A stretch of DNA of 64,000 nt from Solwaraspora sp. WMMD791 (GTDB taxonomy: Bacteria; Actinomycetota; Actinomycetes; Mycobacteriales; Micromonosporaceae), in the NCBI RefSeq assembly GCF_029581195.1, contig NZ_CP120737.1, positions 5,123,001 through 5,187,000 of the forward strand, in the 5' to 3' direction. The first letter of the stretch is position 1, and each line of letters starts with the position of its first letter. The translations under genes were made by a program, and so were the position numbers. Positions 41,212 through 51,183 of the stretch are shown in pieces. The notes under the pieces are model-generated. The model ran no database searches. It had not been told where the DNA came from and worked only from the letters and a program-made list of their open reading frames with translations.

Positions 41212-43632
41212 GTGGCTCTGGCGCTCTACCGCAAGTACCGGCCGAGGACGTTTGCCGAGGTCATCGGCCAGGAGCACGTCACCGAGCCGTTGTCGCAGGC
41301 GCTGCGGACCGGCCGGCTCAACCACGCGTACCTCTTCTCCGGCCCGCGCGGCTGCGGCAAGACCTCCAGCGCCCGGATCCTGGCCCGGTCGCTGAACTGC
41401 GAGCAGGGGCCGACGCCCGAGCCGTGCGGTACGTGTGACTCGTGCCGCGCGCTCGCCGCCGACGGCGGCGGTTCGATCGACGTGATCGAGATCGACGCGG
41501 CCAGCCACGGCGGTGTCGACGACGCCCGCGAACTACGCGAACGGGCCTTCTTCGCCCCGGCCAGCAGCCGATTCAAGATCTACGTCATCGACGAGGCGCA
41601 CATGGTCTCGTCGGCCGGCTTCAACGCCCTGCTCAAGCTGGTCGAGGAGCCACCGGAGTACGTCAAGTTCATCTTCGCCACCACCGAGCCGGAGAAGGTC
41701 CTCGGCACGATCAAGTCGCGGACCCACCACTACCCGTTCCGGCTGATCCCGCCGGGGGTGCTGCGGCCGTACCTGGAGCAGCTCTGCTCGGCCGAGGGCG
41801 TCAAGGTCGACCCGGCGGTCTTCCCACTGGTGGTGCGGGCCGGCGGCGGCAGCGCCCGGGACAGCCTGTCGGTGCTCGACCAGTTGATCGCCGGGGCCGG
41901 CCCGGAAGGGGTCAGCTACCCGCGTGCCGTCGCGCTGCTCGGCGTCACCGACAGCGCCCTGCTGGACGAGATGTGCGACGCGCTGGCCGCCGGTGACGGG
42001 GCCGCCGCCTACGCGACCGTCGACCGGGTCGCCGAGGCCGGGCACGACCCGCGCCGGTTCGCCTCGGACCTGCTGGAGCGGCTGCGGGATCTGATCGTGC
42101 TGCAGCAGGTGCCCGACGCGGTGAGCAAGGGTCTGATCGACGGCCCGACGGACCAGATCGAACGGATGACGGCCCAGGCCGAGCGGCTCGGGTCGGCGAC
42201 GTTGTCGCGGTGCGCCGACATCGTGCACAACGGGCTGGTCGAGATGCGCGGCACCACCGCCCCCCGGCTGCTGCTGGAGCTGGTCTGCGCCCGGATGCTG
42301 CTGCCCGGTGCCGAGGACTCGACCGGGGCGTTGCTGCAGCGCCTCGAACGGATGGAGCGGCGGCTCGCCGCCGGCGTACCGGCCGGGGGTGTCGACCTGA
42401 CGGCGGTGCCGCCGGCTGCGGTCCCGGCCGCACCACCGGCATCCCCGCCGCCGACGTACGCCGCACCTGCGGCACCGCCGGCCGCTGCCCCGGCACCACC
42501 GGCGTCCGCCGCACCGGCGGCTGCGGAGCCGGCCCCGGCACCTGCCGACCCGCCGCGCCGACCGGTCGCACCGGAGGCGGTGATGCCGGATCCGGCGATC
42601 CCCGACCCGGTGCCCGCGCCGGCCGTGCCGGGGGCGCTCGACGCCGCCGGGGTCCGGCGGGCCTGGGACCAGATCCTCGCGATGGTGGGCAACCGCAGCA
42701 AGCGGGCCGCCGCCGTGGTCCGTGAGGCGACGGTACGCGAGGTGGCCGGCGACACCCTGGTGCTGACGTTCCGGCACAGCGTGCACGCCACGATGCTCTC
42801 CGCCTCGCCCGACCTGCTGCTCGAAGCGATCTACGAGACCCTCGGGGTGCGGTGGCAGATCCGCTGCGAGACCGCCGGCGGCGCTGCGGCGGGGCCGGCC
42901 CGGTCCGCTGCGGCGCGTCCAGCCGCCCCGCCGGCGGCCCCCGCTCAGACTCCGCAGCGCAGCGCGGCGGCCAGCGCCGCCCGAGCGGCGGCCGGTGGCG
43001 GCGGCCAGTCCGGTGGCGGCCAAGGCGGTGGCGGCCAGTCCGGCGCGGGCGGATCGGCGCAGCGCCCGGCGGCGACCGCTGGCGACGACACGGACTGGCC
43101 GGAGGCGGCGCGCCCCGGCGGCGGACATGCGGCCGCCGGCGGTCCCGCCGGGACCGGGTCGACTACGGCTGGCCAAGGGTCCGGAATGTCCACCGGTTCA
43201 GGTGCGACCGCCCCCGCCGGCTCGGGCGCGACCGGCAACGGGTCCGCCGCGCGTACCAATGGGGTCGGCCCGGGCGCCCACGGCGCGCGCCGGCCGGTCG
43301 GCGGTGACGGCGGTGCCTGGTCCGACGGGTCCCCGGCGGAGGAGCCGCCGTACGACCCGGACTACGACGGACCGCTGCGCCGGGGTGCCGGCGCGTCGGC
43401 CGCCGGGCAGCCGACGGCCCCCGCCCCGGCGCAGGGGCCGGCCTCGGGGCAGCCGCCGGGTCAGGCGTCGGGCCGGCCGACCGCCGCCTACGAAGGGTTC
43501 GACCCGGGTGACGAGCCGCTCGACGAGATCGTCGACGAGAAGACCGCCCGGCAGAGCAGCGAGGAGCAGGCGATGCAACTGCTGCGGCAGACGCTGGGCG
43601 CCGAGAAGATCGGCGAGATCGACGCGCGCTAG
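41212..43632 (+). CDS. dnaX: DNA polymerase III subunits gamma/tau
   Basis: The clamp-loader ATPase subunit of the replisome. GTG 41212 has AAGGAGG at 41197-41203, 8 nt upstream, and gives 806 residues. The AAA+ core shows Walker A SGPRGCGKTSSARILARSLN, a four-Cys zinc module (CEQGPTPEPCGTCDSC), Walker B VIDEAHMVSSAGFNALLKL and the sensor segment KFIFATTEPEKVLGTIKSRT. Residues from about 400 are a long Ala/Pro/Gly linker, interrupted by a short conserved domain (AGVRRAWDQILAMVGNRSKR) that probably contacts the polymerase. The GC-rich linker is unusually long, as in other actinobacteria. Confidence 0.96.
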   Translation: MALALYRKYRPRTFAEVIGQEHVTEPLSQALRTGRLNHAYLFSGPRGCGKTSSARILARSLNCEQGPTPEPCGTCDSCRALAADGGGSIDVIEIDAASHGGVDDARELRERAFFAPASSRFKIYVIDEAHMVSSAGFNALLKLVEEPPEYVKFIFATTEPEKVLGTIKSRTHHYPFRLIPPGVLRPYLEQLCSAEGVKVDPAVFPLVVRAGGGSARDSLSVLDQLIAGAGPEGVSYPRAVALLGVTDSALLDEMCDALAAGDGAAAYATVDRVAEAGHDPRRFASDLLERLRDLIVLQQVPDAVSKGLIDGPTDQIERMTAQAERLGSATLSRCADIVHNGLVEMRGTTAPRLLLELVCARMLLPGAEDSTGALLQRLERMERRLAAGVPAGGVDLTAVPPAAVPAAPPASPPPTYAAPAAPPAAAPAPPASAAPAAAEPAPAPADPPRRPVAPEAVMPDPAIPDPVPAPAVPGALDAAGVRRAWDQILAMVGNRSKRAAAVVREATVREVAGDTLVLTFRHSVHATMLSASPDLLLEAIYETLGVRWQIRCETAGGAAAGPARSAAARPAAPPAAPAQTPQRSAAASAARAAAGGGGQSGGGQGGGGQSGAGGSAQRPAATAGDDTDWPEAARPGGGHAAAGGPAGTGSTTAGQGSGMSTGSGATAPAGSGATGNGSAARTNGVGPGAHGARRPVGGDGGAWSDGSPAEEPPYDPDYDGPLRRGAGASAAGQPTAPAPAQGPASGQPPGQASGRPTAAYEGFDPGDEPLDEIVDEKTARQSSEEQAMQLLRQTLGAEKIGEIDAR

Positions 43633-43721
43633 GCGGTCGCGTCGTGCCAACCGCCGCCGGGCCGGATCGACGGGCTAGGCTGGGCGGCGGCCCAAGCCAG
43701 CCATGACGAAGGAGCGGTGCC

Positions 43722-44054
43722 GTGCGCCCCGGTGGACAGCCCAACCTGCAGCAGATGATGAAGCAGGCGCAGAAGATGCAGCAGCAGATGGCGACCGCCC
43801 AGGCTGAGCTGGCCGAGGCGGAGGTGACCGGTACGGCAGGCGGTGGCCTGGTCACGGTGACCCTGTCCGGCATCGGCGAGATGCGCTCGGTCAAGATCGA
43901 CCCGAGGGCGGTGGATCCGGACGACGTGGAGACGTTGGAGGATCTGGTGCTCGCGGCGGTCCGCAGCGCCAACGACGAGGTGCGCAAGCTGACCGAGGAG
44001 AAGATGGGCCCGGTCACGGGTGGCCTCGGTGGTCTCGGCCTGCCGGGTTTCTGA
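43722..44054 (+). CDS. ybaB: YbaB/EbfC nucleoid-associated protein
   Basis: A 110-residue DNA-binding protein from the conserved dnaX-ybaB-recR cluster. The GTG start follows GAAGGAGCGG. The N-terminal helix is QQMMKQAQKMQQQMATAQAE and a beta core is VTGTAGGGLVTVTLSGIGEM, then VKIDPRAVDPDDVETLEDLV. YbaB dimers bind DNA and are linked to nucleoid organisation or repair. The spacing to recR is 12 bp, so they form an operon. Confidence 0.93.
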   Translation: MRPGGQPNLQQMMKQAQKMQQQMATAQAELAEAEVTGTAGGGLVTVTLSGIGEMRSVKIDPRAVDPDDVETLEDLVLAAVRSANDEVRKLTEEKMGPVTGGLGGLGLPGF

Positions 44055-44066
44055 GCCGTCACCGGT

Positions 44067-44660
44067 ATGTACGAAGGCGCCATTCAGGACCTGATCGACG
44101 AGTTGGGGCGGCTGCCGGGGGTCGGCCCCAAGAGCGCCCAGCGGATCGCGTTCCACATCCTGTCGGCCGACGCGGCGGACGTCACCCGGCTGGCCACCGC
44201 GCTGCGGCGGGTCAAGGAGCTGGTGCGGTTCTGCACGGTCTGCTTCAACGTGGCGGAGACCGAGCAGTGCCGGATCTGCCGGGACACCCGGCGCGGTGCC
44301 GACGTGCTCTGTGTCGTCGAGGAGCCTAAGGACGTCGTGGCGATCGAGCGGACCGGCGAGTTCCGGGGCCGCTACCACGTGCTCGGTGGGGCGATCAATC
44401 CACTGGAGGGCGTCGGCCCGGACAACCTGCGGATCCGCGAGCTGATGCTGCGGCTGGGCTCGGGCGAGGTCAAGGAGCTGATCCTGGCCACCGACCCCAA
44501 CACCGAAGGCGAGGCCACGGCCACGTACCTGGCGTTGATGGTCAAGCCGATGGGGATCGCGGTGTCCAGGCTGGCCAGCGGGCTACCGGTCGGCGGTGAC
44601 CTGGAGTACGCCGACGAGATCACCCTGGGCCGGGCCTTCGAGGGCCGCCGGTCGGTCTGA
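44067..44660 (+). CDS. recR: recombination protein RecR
   Basis: RecR acts with RecO/RecF to load RecA on gapped DNA. The 197-residue protein shows, in order, the helix-hairpin-helix ([17 protein letters not shown]), a four-Cys zinc finger ([16 protein letters not shown]), the Toprim domain ([16 protein letters not shown]) and the C-terminal Walker-B-like segment. ATG 44067 is the only reasonable start. It is the last gene of the dnaX-ybaB-recR group. Confidence 0.96.
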   Translation: MYEGAIQDLIDELGRLPGVGPKSAQRIAFHILSADAADVTRLATALRRVKELVRFCTVCFNVAETEQCRICRDTRRGADVLCVVEEPKDVVAIERTGEFRGRYHVLGGAINPLEGVGPDNLRIRELMLRLGSGEVKELILATDPNTEGEATATYLALMVKPMGIAVSRLASGLPVGGDLEYADEITLGRAFEGRRSV

Positions 44661-44672
44661 CAGCTTGCCGCT

Positions 44673-44688
44673 GAAACATTCGAAACAT
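44673..44688. promoter_or_regulatory. GAAACAT direct repeat upstream of the peptide ABC transporter
   Basis: GAAACAT at 44673-44679 and 44682-44688 recur at 9-bp phase. A TTGG-TATAG-CCCAA palindrome-like stretch follows at about 44697-44711. They lie about 200 bp before the substrate-binding protein start, in a 238-bp gene-free gap. A regulator site is plausible but unproven. Confidence 0.4.
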
Positions 44689-44898
44689 GTAACAAGTTGG
44701 TATAGCCCAATTTCCGACAAATCTGGCCTATCATCTCCCGTGGAGGGTCTGACCGCCGCTGTCGGGACAGTTAAGACACGATCCGGTACCAACCGCGTTC
44801 CGGCCGGTTTCCGGCCGCGTCGAACGCCGGCTAAGGTCTCGCCATCGGTGACCCCCGTCACTACGTTGTCCGTACCCAAAGGACGAGGTGAAGCACCC

Positions 44899-46560
44899 AT
44901 GCGTGCACCCAGGCCGAAGGCCGCCATCGCGGCCGTCGCGGTCGCGGCGCTGGCCCTAGCCGGCTGCGCCGAGAGCGAACGCGGTGACTCCGGCGAATCC
45001 AGCGATGCCACTCTGGTCTTCGGCGTAGCCGGCGACCCGAAGGTCCTCGACCCCAGCTTCGCCAGTGACGGCGAGTCGCTGCGGGTGGCCCGGCAGATAT
45101 TCGAGACCCTGGTCCGCCCCGAAGAGGGTGGCACGGCCATCTCGCCCGGTCTGGCGGAGAGCTGGACCCCGGACGACACCGGTACGGTGTGGACGTTCAA
45201 GCTGCGCTCCGGCGTCAAGTTCCACGACGGCACCGACTTCAACGCCGAGGCGGTCTGCGTCAACTTCGACCGCTGGTACAACGCCACCGGGCTGATGCAG
45301 AGCCCCGACGTCACCGCCTACTGGCAGGACGTGATGGGTGGCTTCGCCGTCAACGAGAGCGAAGACCTGCCGGAGAGCCTCTTCAAGTCGTGCAACGCGG
45401 TCGACCCCACCACCGTGGAGCTGGCCTTCACCCGGGTGTCGAGCAAGATCCCGGCGGCGCTGATGCTGCCGTCGTTCTCGATCCACTCGCCGGCCGCGCT
45501 GGAGGAGTACGGCGCCAGCGACGTCACCGGCAGCGCCGACGACATCACCTACCCGGCGTACGCCCTGGAGCACCCGACCGGCACCGGTCCGTACAAGTTC
45601 AAGGGCTGGGACATCGCCAACAAGACGCTCACCCTCGAGCGCAACGAGGACTACGCCGGCGACAAGGCCAAGATCAAGACGTTGATCTTCCGGACCATCT
45701 CCGACGAGAACGCCCGCAAGCAGGAGCTGCGCACCGGCGGCATTCAGGGCTACGACCTGGTCGGGCCGGCCGACGTGCAGCCGCTCAAGGACGACGGGTT
45801 CAACGTCCTGACCCGACCGGCGTTCAACATCCTCTACCTGGCGATGAACCAGGCCGGCAACCCGGCGCTGGCCGACATCCGGGTCCGGCAGGCGATCGCG
45901 CACGCGCTCAACCGCCAGGCGCTGGTCGACTCGAAGCTGCCGCCGGGCGCCGAGGTCGCCACCCAGTTCATCCCGCCGACCGTGGACGGTCACAACCCCG
46001 ACGTCACCACCTACGACTACGACGTCGAGAAGGCCAAGGCGCTGCTGGCCGAGGCCGGTCACCCGAACCTGACCCTGCGGTTCCACTACCCGACCGAGGT
46101 CACCCGGCCGTACATGCCCAACCCGAAGGACATCTTCGAGCTGCTCGCGGCCGACCTGCGGGAGGCCGGCATCACGGTCGAGGCGATCCCGCTGAAGTGG
46201 TCGCCGGACTACCTCAACGCCACCACCTCGGGTAACGCACACGACCTGCACCTGCTCGGCTGGACCGGTGACTACGGCGACGCCTACAACTTCATCGGCA
46301 CCTTCTTCGACCGGCCGAAGGACGAGTGGGGCTACGACAACGCGGAGCTGTTCGCGAAGTTCGCCGAAGCGGACGGCACCGCCGACATCGAGGCCCGCTA
46401 CGAGCTGTACAAGGGCCTCAACGCCGACATCATGGAGTTCCTGCCGGGTGTGCCGATCTCGCACTCGCCGCCGGCGATCGTGTTCGCCAAGGACGTGATC
46501 GGGGTGCAGGCCAGCCCGCTCACCGACGAGCGGTTCGCCACCGCCGAGTTCCAGTCCTGA
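44899..46560 (+). CDS. peptide ABC transporter substrate-binding lipoprotein
   Basis: A 553-residue family 5 (DppA/OppA-type) extracellular binding protein. The signal peptide ends in the lipobox LALAGC, with the lipidated Cys at about residue 24. The conserved segment WTFKLRSGVKFHDGTDFNAE identifies the family. The late part shows LHLLGWTGDYGDAYNFIGTF. The following four genes supply both permeases and both ATPases, so this is a complete importer. Its ligand, dipeptide or oligopeptide, or possibly nickel, cannot be told from the sequence. Confidence 0.92.
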   Translation: MRAPRPKAAIAAVAVAALALAGCAESERGDSGESSDATLVFGVAGDPKVLDPSFASDGESLRVARQIFETLVRPEEGGTAISPGLAESWTPDDTGTVWTFKLRSGVKFHDGTDFNAEAVCVNFDRWYNATGLMQSPDVTAYWQDVMGGFAVNESEDLPESLFKSCNAVDPTTVELAFTRVSSKIPAALMLPSFSIHSPAALEEYGASDVTGSADDITYPAYALEHPTGTGPYKFKGWDIANKTLTLERNEDYAGDKAKIKTLIFRTISDENARKQELRTGGIQGYDLVGPADVQPLKDDGFNVLTRPAFNILYLAMNQAGNPALADIRVRQAIAHALNRQALVDSKLPPGAEVATQFIPPTVDGHNPDVTTYDYDVEKAKALLAEAGHPNLTLRFHYPTEVTRPYMPNPKDIFELLAADLREAGITVEAIPLKWSPDYLNATTSGNAHDLHLLGWTGDYGDAYNFIGTFFDRPKDEWGYDNAELFAKFAEADGTADIEARYELYKGLNADIMEFLPGVPISHSPPAIVFAKDVIGVQASPLTDERFATAEFQS

Positions 46561-46675
46561 CCCACCGAGTGCACTAGCGAACGGAACGCGGGCGGGCGTC
46601 CGCCGTACCCCGGCCACCAGCCGGGGTACGGCGGTGCCTGCCCACGCGACCCTCCACACCCCCTGCCGAGGCACC

Positions 46676-47680
46676 GTGTTCCGCTTCATCGTCAGACGTC
46701 TGCTCCAACTCGTCCCCACCCTCTTCGGCCTGTCCCTGCTGCTGTTCATCTGGCTGCACCGGCTGCCCGGCGGCCCGGAGTCCGCGATCCTCGGTGAGCG
46801 CGGCACCCCGGAGATGCGCGCCGCGATCCGCCGCAACCTCGGGCTCGACGAGCCGATCCTGATCCAGTACGGCCGGTTCATGAAGCGGCTGCTGCAGTTC
46901 GACCTCGGTACGTCGATCTCCACCAAGCGGGAGGTCACCACCGAGTTCCTGCAGCGGTTCCCGGGTACGGTGGAGCTGACCATCGCGGCCATGGTGATCG
47001 CGGTGGGGGTCGGTATCCCGCTCGGCTACCTCGCGGCCCGCCGGCGCGGCACGCTGCTCGACCACGGCTCGGTCGTCGCGTCGCTGATCGGGATCTGCAT
47101 CCCGGTCTTCTTCCTTGCTTACGTGCTGAAGGCGATCTTCGCCGAGAACCTCGGCTGGTTCCCGTCGAGCGGACGTCAGGATCCGCGTATCGACGCCACC
47201 CGGGTGACGAACTTCTTCGTCCTCGACGGACTGCTCACCCGGGAGTGGGACGCGTCGCTCGACGCCCTGTGGCACCTGGTCCTGCCCGGTCTGGCGTTGG
47301 CCAGCATCCCGTTGGCGATCATCGTGCGGATCACCCGGGCCAGCGTGCTGGAGGTGCTCGGCGAGGACTTCGTCCGGACCGCGCAGGCCAAGGGCCTCAC
47401 CGAACGGGTGGTCCGGCGCCGGCACGTGCTGCGCAACGCGATGCTGCCGGTGGCCACCAGCATCGGCCTGCTGACCGGCGGGCTGCTGTCCGGCGCCGTA
47501 CTGACCGAGACGGTCTTCGCCTTCGGCGGCATCGGCGCGTTCGTCGCCGACGCGATCAGCCAGCGCGACTACCCGGTGCTGCAGGGCTTCATCATGATCA
47601 TCGCGCTGGTCTACGTGCTGGTGAACCTGCTGGTGGACATCTCATACACCTTCATCGACCCACGGGTGCGGGTCCGGTGA
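46676..47680 (+). CDS. ABC transporter permease, DppB type
   Basis: GTG 46676 gives 334 residues beginning FRFIVRRLLQLVPTLFGLSL, the normal DppB/OppB N-terminus. About six membrane spans follow, with the ATPase-contact loop (EVLGEDFVRTAQAKGLTERV) late in the protein. An extended internal loop (GRQDPRIDATRVTNFF) is typical. It pairs with the DppC-type gene. The 3' end, including the stop, is duplicated immediately downstream. Confidence 0.92.
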   Translation: MFRFIVRRLLQLVPTLFGLSLLLFIWLHRLPGGPESAILGERGTPEMRAAIRRNLGLDEPILIQYGRFMKRLLQFDLGTSISTKREVTTEFLQRFPGTVELTIAAMVIAVGVGIPLGYLAARRRGTLLDHGSVVASLIGICIPVFFLAYVLKAIFAENLGWFPSSGRQDPRIDATRVTNFFVLDGLLTREWDASLDALWHLVLPGLALASIPLAIIVRITRASVLEVLGEDFVRTAQAKGLTERVVRRRHVLRNAMLPVATSIGLLTGGLLSGAVLTETVFAFGGIGAFVADAISQRDYPVLQGFIMIIALVYVLVNLLVDISYTFIDPRVRVR

Positions 47681-47716
47681 GCGGCGATCGACCCACGGGT
47701 GCGGGTCCGGTGAGCG
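47654..47716. repeat. 30-bp tandem duplication of the permease 3' end
   Basis: A 30-bp sequence starting ATCGACCCACGGGTGCGGGT occurs at 47654-47683 and again, identical, at 47687-47716. It includes the TGA stop of the permease; three bases separate the copies. The second copy lies wholly in the intergenic spacer. Confidence 0.9.
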
Positions 47717-47768
47717 CGACGAGGTCGGCGGCGGGTCAGGCACGCAGGCGTGGACGGAGGACGGCCCG

Positions 47769-48740
47769 ATGAGCGACCTGCTGAACCCGGGGCGCAAGAA
47801 GGAGAAGCTCGACCGGCTCGCCGAGCTGTCGGCGGTGCACGACGACGAACGCGGGGTGAGCCTCTGGCAGGAGGCGCTGCGCCGGCTGCGGCGCAACCCG
47901 GCGGCGATCGTCGGCGCGGCCATCCTCGGCGTGTTCCTGCTGGTCGCGCTGGTCGGACCGTTCCTGGTGCCGTACGACCCGGTGGCGCAGCTGTGGAAGG
48001 ACGAGATCCGCGAGTCGCAGGCCTACTACCCGGGTCCGCGCGCCGAGAACTGGTTCGGCGTGGACCACCTCGGCCGCGACGAGTTCAGCCGGATGATCGT
48101 CGGAGCCCGGCAGACCCTGCTCGTCGGGGTCGTCGCCACCCTGATCGGGCTGACCGTCGGCGCGCTGATCGGTGGCCTGGCCGGTGCGGCCGCCGGGCTC
48201 GGTGGGCGCTGGGGGCGCTGGATCGACACCGTCCTGATGCGGATCGTGGACATGCTGCTGGCCATGCCGAGCCTGCTACTGGCGATCAGCATCGCCGCGC
48301 TGCTCGGTGCCAGCCTGACCACGGTGATGATCGCCGTCGGGGTGGTCTCGGTGCCGGTCTTCGCCCGGCTGCTGCGCGGCTCGATGCTCGCCCAGGCCAA
48401 CAGCGACTACGTGGTGGCGGCGACCTCGTTGGGCGTACGGCGGTCGAAGATCGCGGTGGCCCACATCCTGCCGAACTCGCTCGCCCCGGTGATCGTGCAG
48501 TCCACCCTCACCCTGGCCACGGCGATCATCGAAGTGGCGGCACTGTCCTTCCTCGGCCTGGGCAACCCGGACGCGTCGATTCCCGAGTGGGGGGTGATGC
48601 TGGCCGACGCGCAGCGTTACCTGGACGCGGCACCCCGGCTGGCGATCCTGCCCGCGCTGGGCATCATCGTCACCGCGTTGGGCTTCACCCTGCTGGGTGA
48701 GGCGATGCGGGAAGCCCTCGACCCGAAACTGCGGAAGTGA
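47769..48740 (+). CDS. ABC transporter permease, DppC type
   Basis: A 323-residue inner-membrane permease. The N-terminal cytoplasmic segment (LLNPGRKKEKLDRLAELSAV) precedes the first span (AAIVGAAILGVFLLVALVGP). The ENWFGVDHLGRDEFSRMIVG segment is the DppC hallmark, and the ATPase-contact loop is DYVVAATSLGVRRSKIAVAH. ATG 47769 has GGAGGACGGCCCG before it. The stop lies 3 bp before the DppD-type gene. Confidence 0.93.
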   Translation: MSDLLNPGRKKEKLDRLAELSAVHDDERGVSLWQEALRRLRRNPAAIVGAAILGVFLLVALVGPFLVPYDPVAQLWKDEIRESQAYYPGPRAENWFGVDHLGRDEFSRMIVGARQTLLVGVVATLIGLTVGALIGGLAGAAAGLGGRWGRWIDTVLMRIVDMLLAMPSLLLAISIAALLGASLTTVMIAVGVVSVPVFARLLRGSMLAQANSDYVVAATSLGVRRSKIAVAHILPNSLAPVIVQSTLTLATAIIEVAALSFLGLGNPDASIPEWGVMLADAQRYLDAAPRLAILPALGIIVTALGFTLLGEAMREALDPKLRK

Positions 48741-48743
48741 ACC

Positions 48744-49739
48744 ATGGCGCTGCTCGACGTGGATGAACTGGCGGTCACCTTCACCCGCCGGGGCCAGCGG
48801 ACCGTGCACGCGGTCGACGGGGTCTCCTTCTCGGTCGACGCCGGCGAGGTGACCGGCCTGGTCGGCGAGTCCGGCTGCGGCAAGAGCGTGACCTCGCTGG
48901 CCATCATGGGCCTGCTTCCGGCCGGCAAGGGGGTGCAGGTGAGCGGTCGGGCCACGTTCGACGGCACCGACCTGCTGCGACTGGCGCCCCGGGCGATGCG
49001 CGACGTCCGGGGCCGCGACGTGGCGATGATCTTCCAGGACCCGCTCTCCTCGCTGAACCCGGTGGTGCCGATCGGGGTGCAGGTCACCGAGGTGCTGGTC
49101 CGCCACCGGGGGATGCGCGGCGACGCGGCCCGTACCGAGGCGGCGCACCTGCTGGACCGGGTCGGCATCCCGGACCCGACCCGTCGGCTCAAGGAGTACC
49201 CGCATCAGCTCTCCGGAGGGATGCGCCAGCGGGCGCTGATCGCGATGGCGGTCGCCTGCCAGCCCCGGCTGCTGATCGCCGACGAACCGACCACCGCGCT
49301 GGACGTGACCATCCAGGCGCAGATCCTGGAACTGCTCAAGGACCTGGTACGCGAGTCGGGTACCGCCCTGGTCATGATCACGCACGATCTCGGGGTGGTC
49401 GCCGGCATGTGCGACACGGTCAACGTGCTCTACGGCGGCCGGGTGGTCGAGACGGCCCGCCGACGGCCGCTGTTCGCCGCGCCCCGGCATCCGTACACCG
49501 TCGGTCTGCTCGGCTCCATCCCCCGGCTGGACGCCGGCCACGGACGGCGACTGCAACCGATCCCCGGTTCGGTGCGTGACCTGCTGCCCTGGCCGGACGG
49601 ATGCGCCTTCGCGCCGCGCTGCGACCGCCGCGTCGACGACTGCCTCGGTGCCGCGCCCGCGTTGCGGCGCGACGCTGGCGGGCACGCGTTCCGCTGTGTC
49701 AATCCACCCGCGACCGACCCGGCGGAGGCCACCCGGTGA
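48744..49739 (+). CDS. ABC transporter ATP-binding protein, DppD type
   Basis: A 331-residue ATPase. Walker A is [19 protein letters not shown], the signature [20 protein letters not shown], and Walker [21 protein letters not shown]. The C-terminal oligopeptide-transporter domain carries the usual Cys cluster ([16 protein letters not shown]). It overlaps the DppF-type start by 4 bp (GTGA), so both ATPases are probably made together. Confidence 0.95.
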   Translation: MALLDVDELAVTFTRRGQRTVHAVDGVSFSVDAGEVTGLVGESGCGKSVTSLAIMGLLPAGKGVQVSGRATFDGTDLLRLAPRAMRDVRGRDVAMIFQDPLSSLNPVVPIGVQVTEVLVRHRGMRGDAARTEAAHLLDRVGIPDPTRRLKEYPHQLSGGMRQRALIAMAVACQPRLLIADEPTTALDVTIQAQILELLKDLVRESGTALVMITHDLGVVAGMCDTVNVLYGGRVVETARRRPLFAAPRHPYTVGLLGSIPRLDAGHGRRLQPIPGSVRDLLPWPDGCAFAPRCDRRVDDCLGAAPALRRDAGGHAFRCVNPPATDPAEATR

Positions 49740-50833
49740 GTGAGACCCTGGTCGAGGTCCGCGACCTCAAGGTGCATTTCCCGATCAGCCGGGGCGTGCT
49801 GTTCGACCGGGTGGTCGGGCACGTCAAGGCGGTCGACGGAGTGGATCTGCGAATCGCCCGTGGCCAGACGTACGGGCTGGTCGGTGAGTCCGGCTGCGGC
49901 AAGTCGACGCTGGGCCGGGCGATCCTGCAGCTGACCCCGCCGACCGCCGGTGAGGTGGTCTTCGACGGGGTGACGCTGAACCGGTTGCCGGCGGCCAAGC
50001 TCCGCACGATGCGCCGCCGCTTCCAGATGATCTTCCAGGACCCGATGTCCAGCTTGGACCCCCGACAGAACGTCGAGTCGATCCTGGTCGAAGGGCTGCA
50101 GGCGCACGGCATGGGCGCCGACCGCGACGACCGGCGGCGGATCGTCGTCGAGGCCCTCGACGCGGTCGGGCTGCCCCGCTGGGCGCTGTCGCGCTACCCG
50201 CACGAGTTCTCCGGCGGGCAGCGCCAACGGATCGGCATCGCCCGCGCACTGGTGCTCGGCCCGGAGCTGATCGTCGCCGACGAACCGGTCTCCGCCCTCG
50301 ACGTGTCGATCCAGGCCCAGGTGATCAACCTGCTCGACGAGCTGCAGATCGACCGGGGCCTGACCTACCTGGTCATCGCCCACGACCTGGCGGTGGTCCG
50401 GCACATCTCCGACACGATCGGCGTGATGTACCTGGGGGCATTGGTCGAGGAGGCTCCCGGCGACCGGCTCTACCAGGAACCGCTGCACCCGTACACCCGG
50501 GCGTTGCTGTCGGCGGTGCCGGTGCCGGACCCGGAGGTGGAGGACCGCCGGGAGCGGATCCTGCTCGCCGGTGACCTGCCCTCACCAGCGAACCCACCGG
50601 CCGGCTGCCGGTTTCACACCCGGTGCCCGTGGGCGCAGCCGACCCGCTGCGTCGACGAGCGTCCGGTGCTGCGGGAGATCGGTGCCTCCCGGGTGGCCTG
50701 CCACTGGGCGGAGCAGATCGCCGCCGGCACCATACGCCCGCACCAGGTGACCGCGCAGCTGGTGCACCCGGCCGACGGCGCGGCGGCGCCGCACACCGTG
50801 TCGGCCCCGAGCGAACCCGAGTCGTACGTCTGA
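49736..50833 (+). CDS. ABC transporter ATP-binding protein, DppF type
   Basis: GTG 49736 gives 365 residues. Walker A is [20 protein letters not shown], the signature [20 protein letters not shown], and Walker [21 protein letters not shown]. The C-terminal segment again holds the Cys-containing motif ([15 protein letters not shown]). It is the last gene of the five-gene importer. An upstream in-frame extension within the dppD-type gene is ignored. Confidence 0.95.
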   Translation: MSETLVEVRDLKVHFPISRGVLFDRVVGHVKAVDGVDLRIARGQTYGLVGESGCGKSTLGRAILQLTPPTAGEVVFDGVTLNRLPAAKLRTMRRRFQMIFQDPMSSLDPRQNVESILVEGLQAHGMGADRDDRRRIVVEALDAVGLPRWALSRYPHEFSGGQRQRIGIARALVLGPELIVADEPVSALDVSIQAQVINLLDELQIDRGLTYLVIAHDLAVVRHISDTIGVMYLGALVEEAPGDRLYQEPLHPYTRALLSAVPVPDPEVEDRRERILLAGDLPSPANPPAGCRFHTRCPWAQPTRCVDERPVLREIGASRVACHWAEQIAAGTIRPHQVTAQLVHPADGAAAPHTVSAPSEPESYV

Positions 50834-50881
50834 GCTCTTGGCCCGGGCCCCCGCCGGGCCCGCCGGGCGCGGACCCCGTCG

Positions 50882-51145
50882 TCAGCCGTCCGGGCGGTGC
50901 AGCAGGCCGACCGCGATCGCGTGTACGGCGGCCAGGTCGGCCGGGTCGGCGAGGCTGGCCCGGCCGCCGGTCACCACGTACCACTCGTCGGCGTCCTTGT
51001 ACTGCACGCGAAGGGTGACCTCGCCGGCGGCGAGTTCGGTGCGCAACGTCAGCTCGCCGGTCACCACGCCGACCTCGTCGGTCATCACCCCGCCCGGGCC
51101 GGCGACGATGTCCTGGGTACGGCTGTGCTCCGGCGGGTCACCCAC
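50882..51145 (-). CDS. hypothetical protein
   Basis: GTG 51145, preceded by AGGAG with 8-nt spacing, gives 87 residues; an internal ATG at 51085 would give 67. The core is a small beta-rich sequence (ELTLRTELAAGEVTLRVQYK, DADEWYVVTGGRASL) of a kind common and uncharacterised in actinobacteria. It lies 38 bp downstream of the nuclease lipoprotein on the same strand and may be cotranscribed. Confidence 0.6.
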   Translation of the reverse strand: MGDPPEHSRTQDIVAGPGGVMTDEVGVVTGELTLRTELAAGEVTLRVQYKDADEWYVVTGGRASLADPADLAAVHAIAVGLLHRPDG

Positions 51146-51183
51146 AGTCTGCTCCTGTCCTCAGCCTGCGCCGTGCGACGCGG

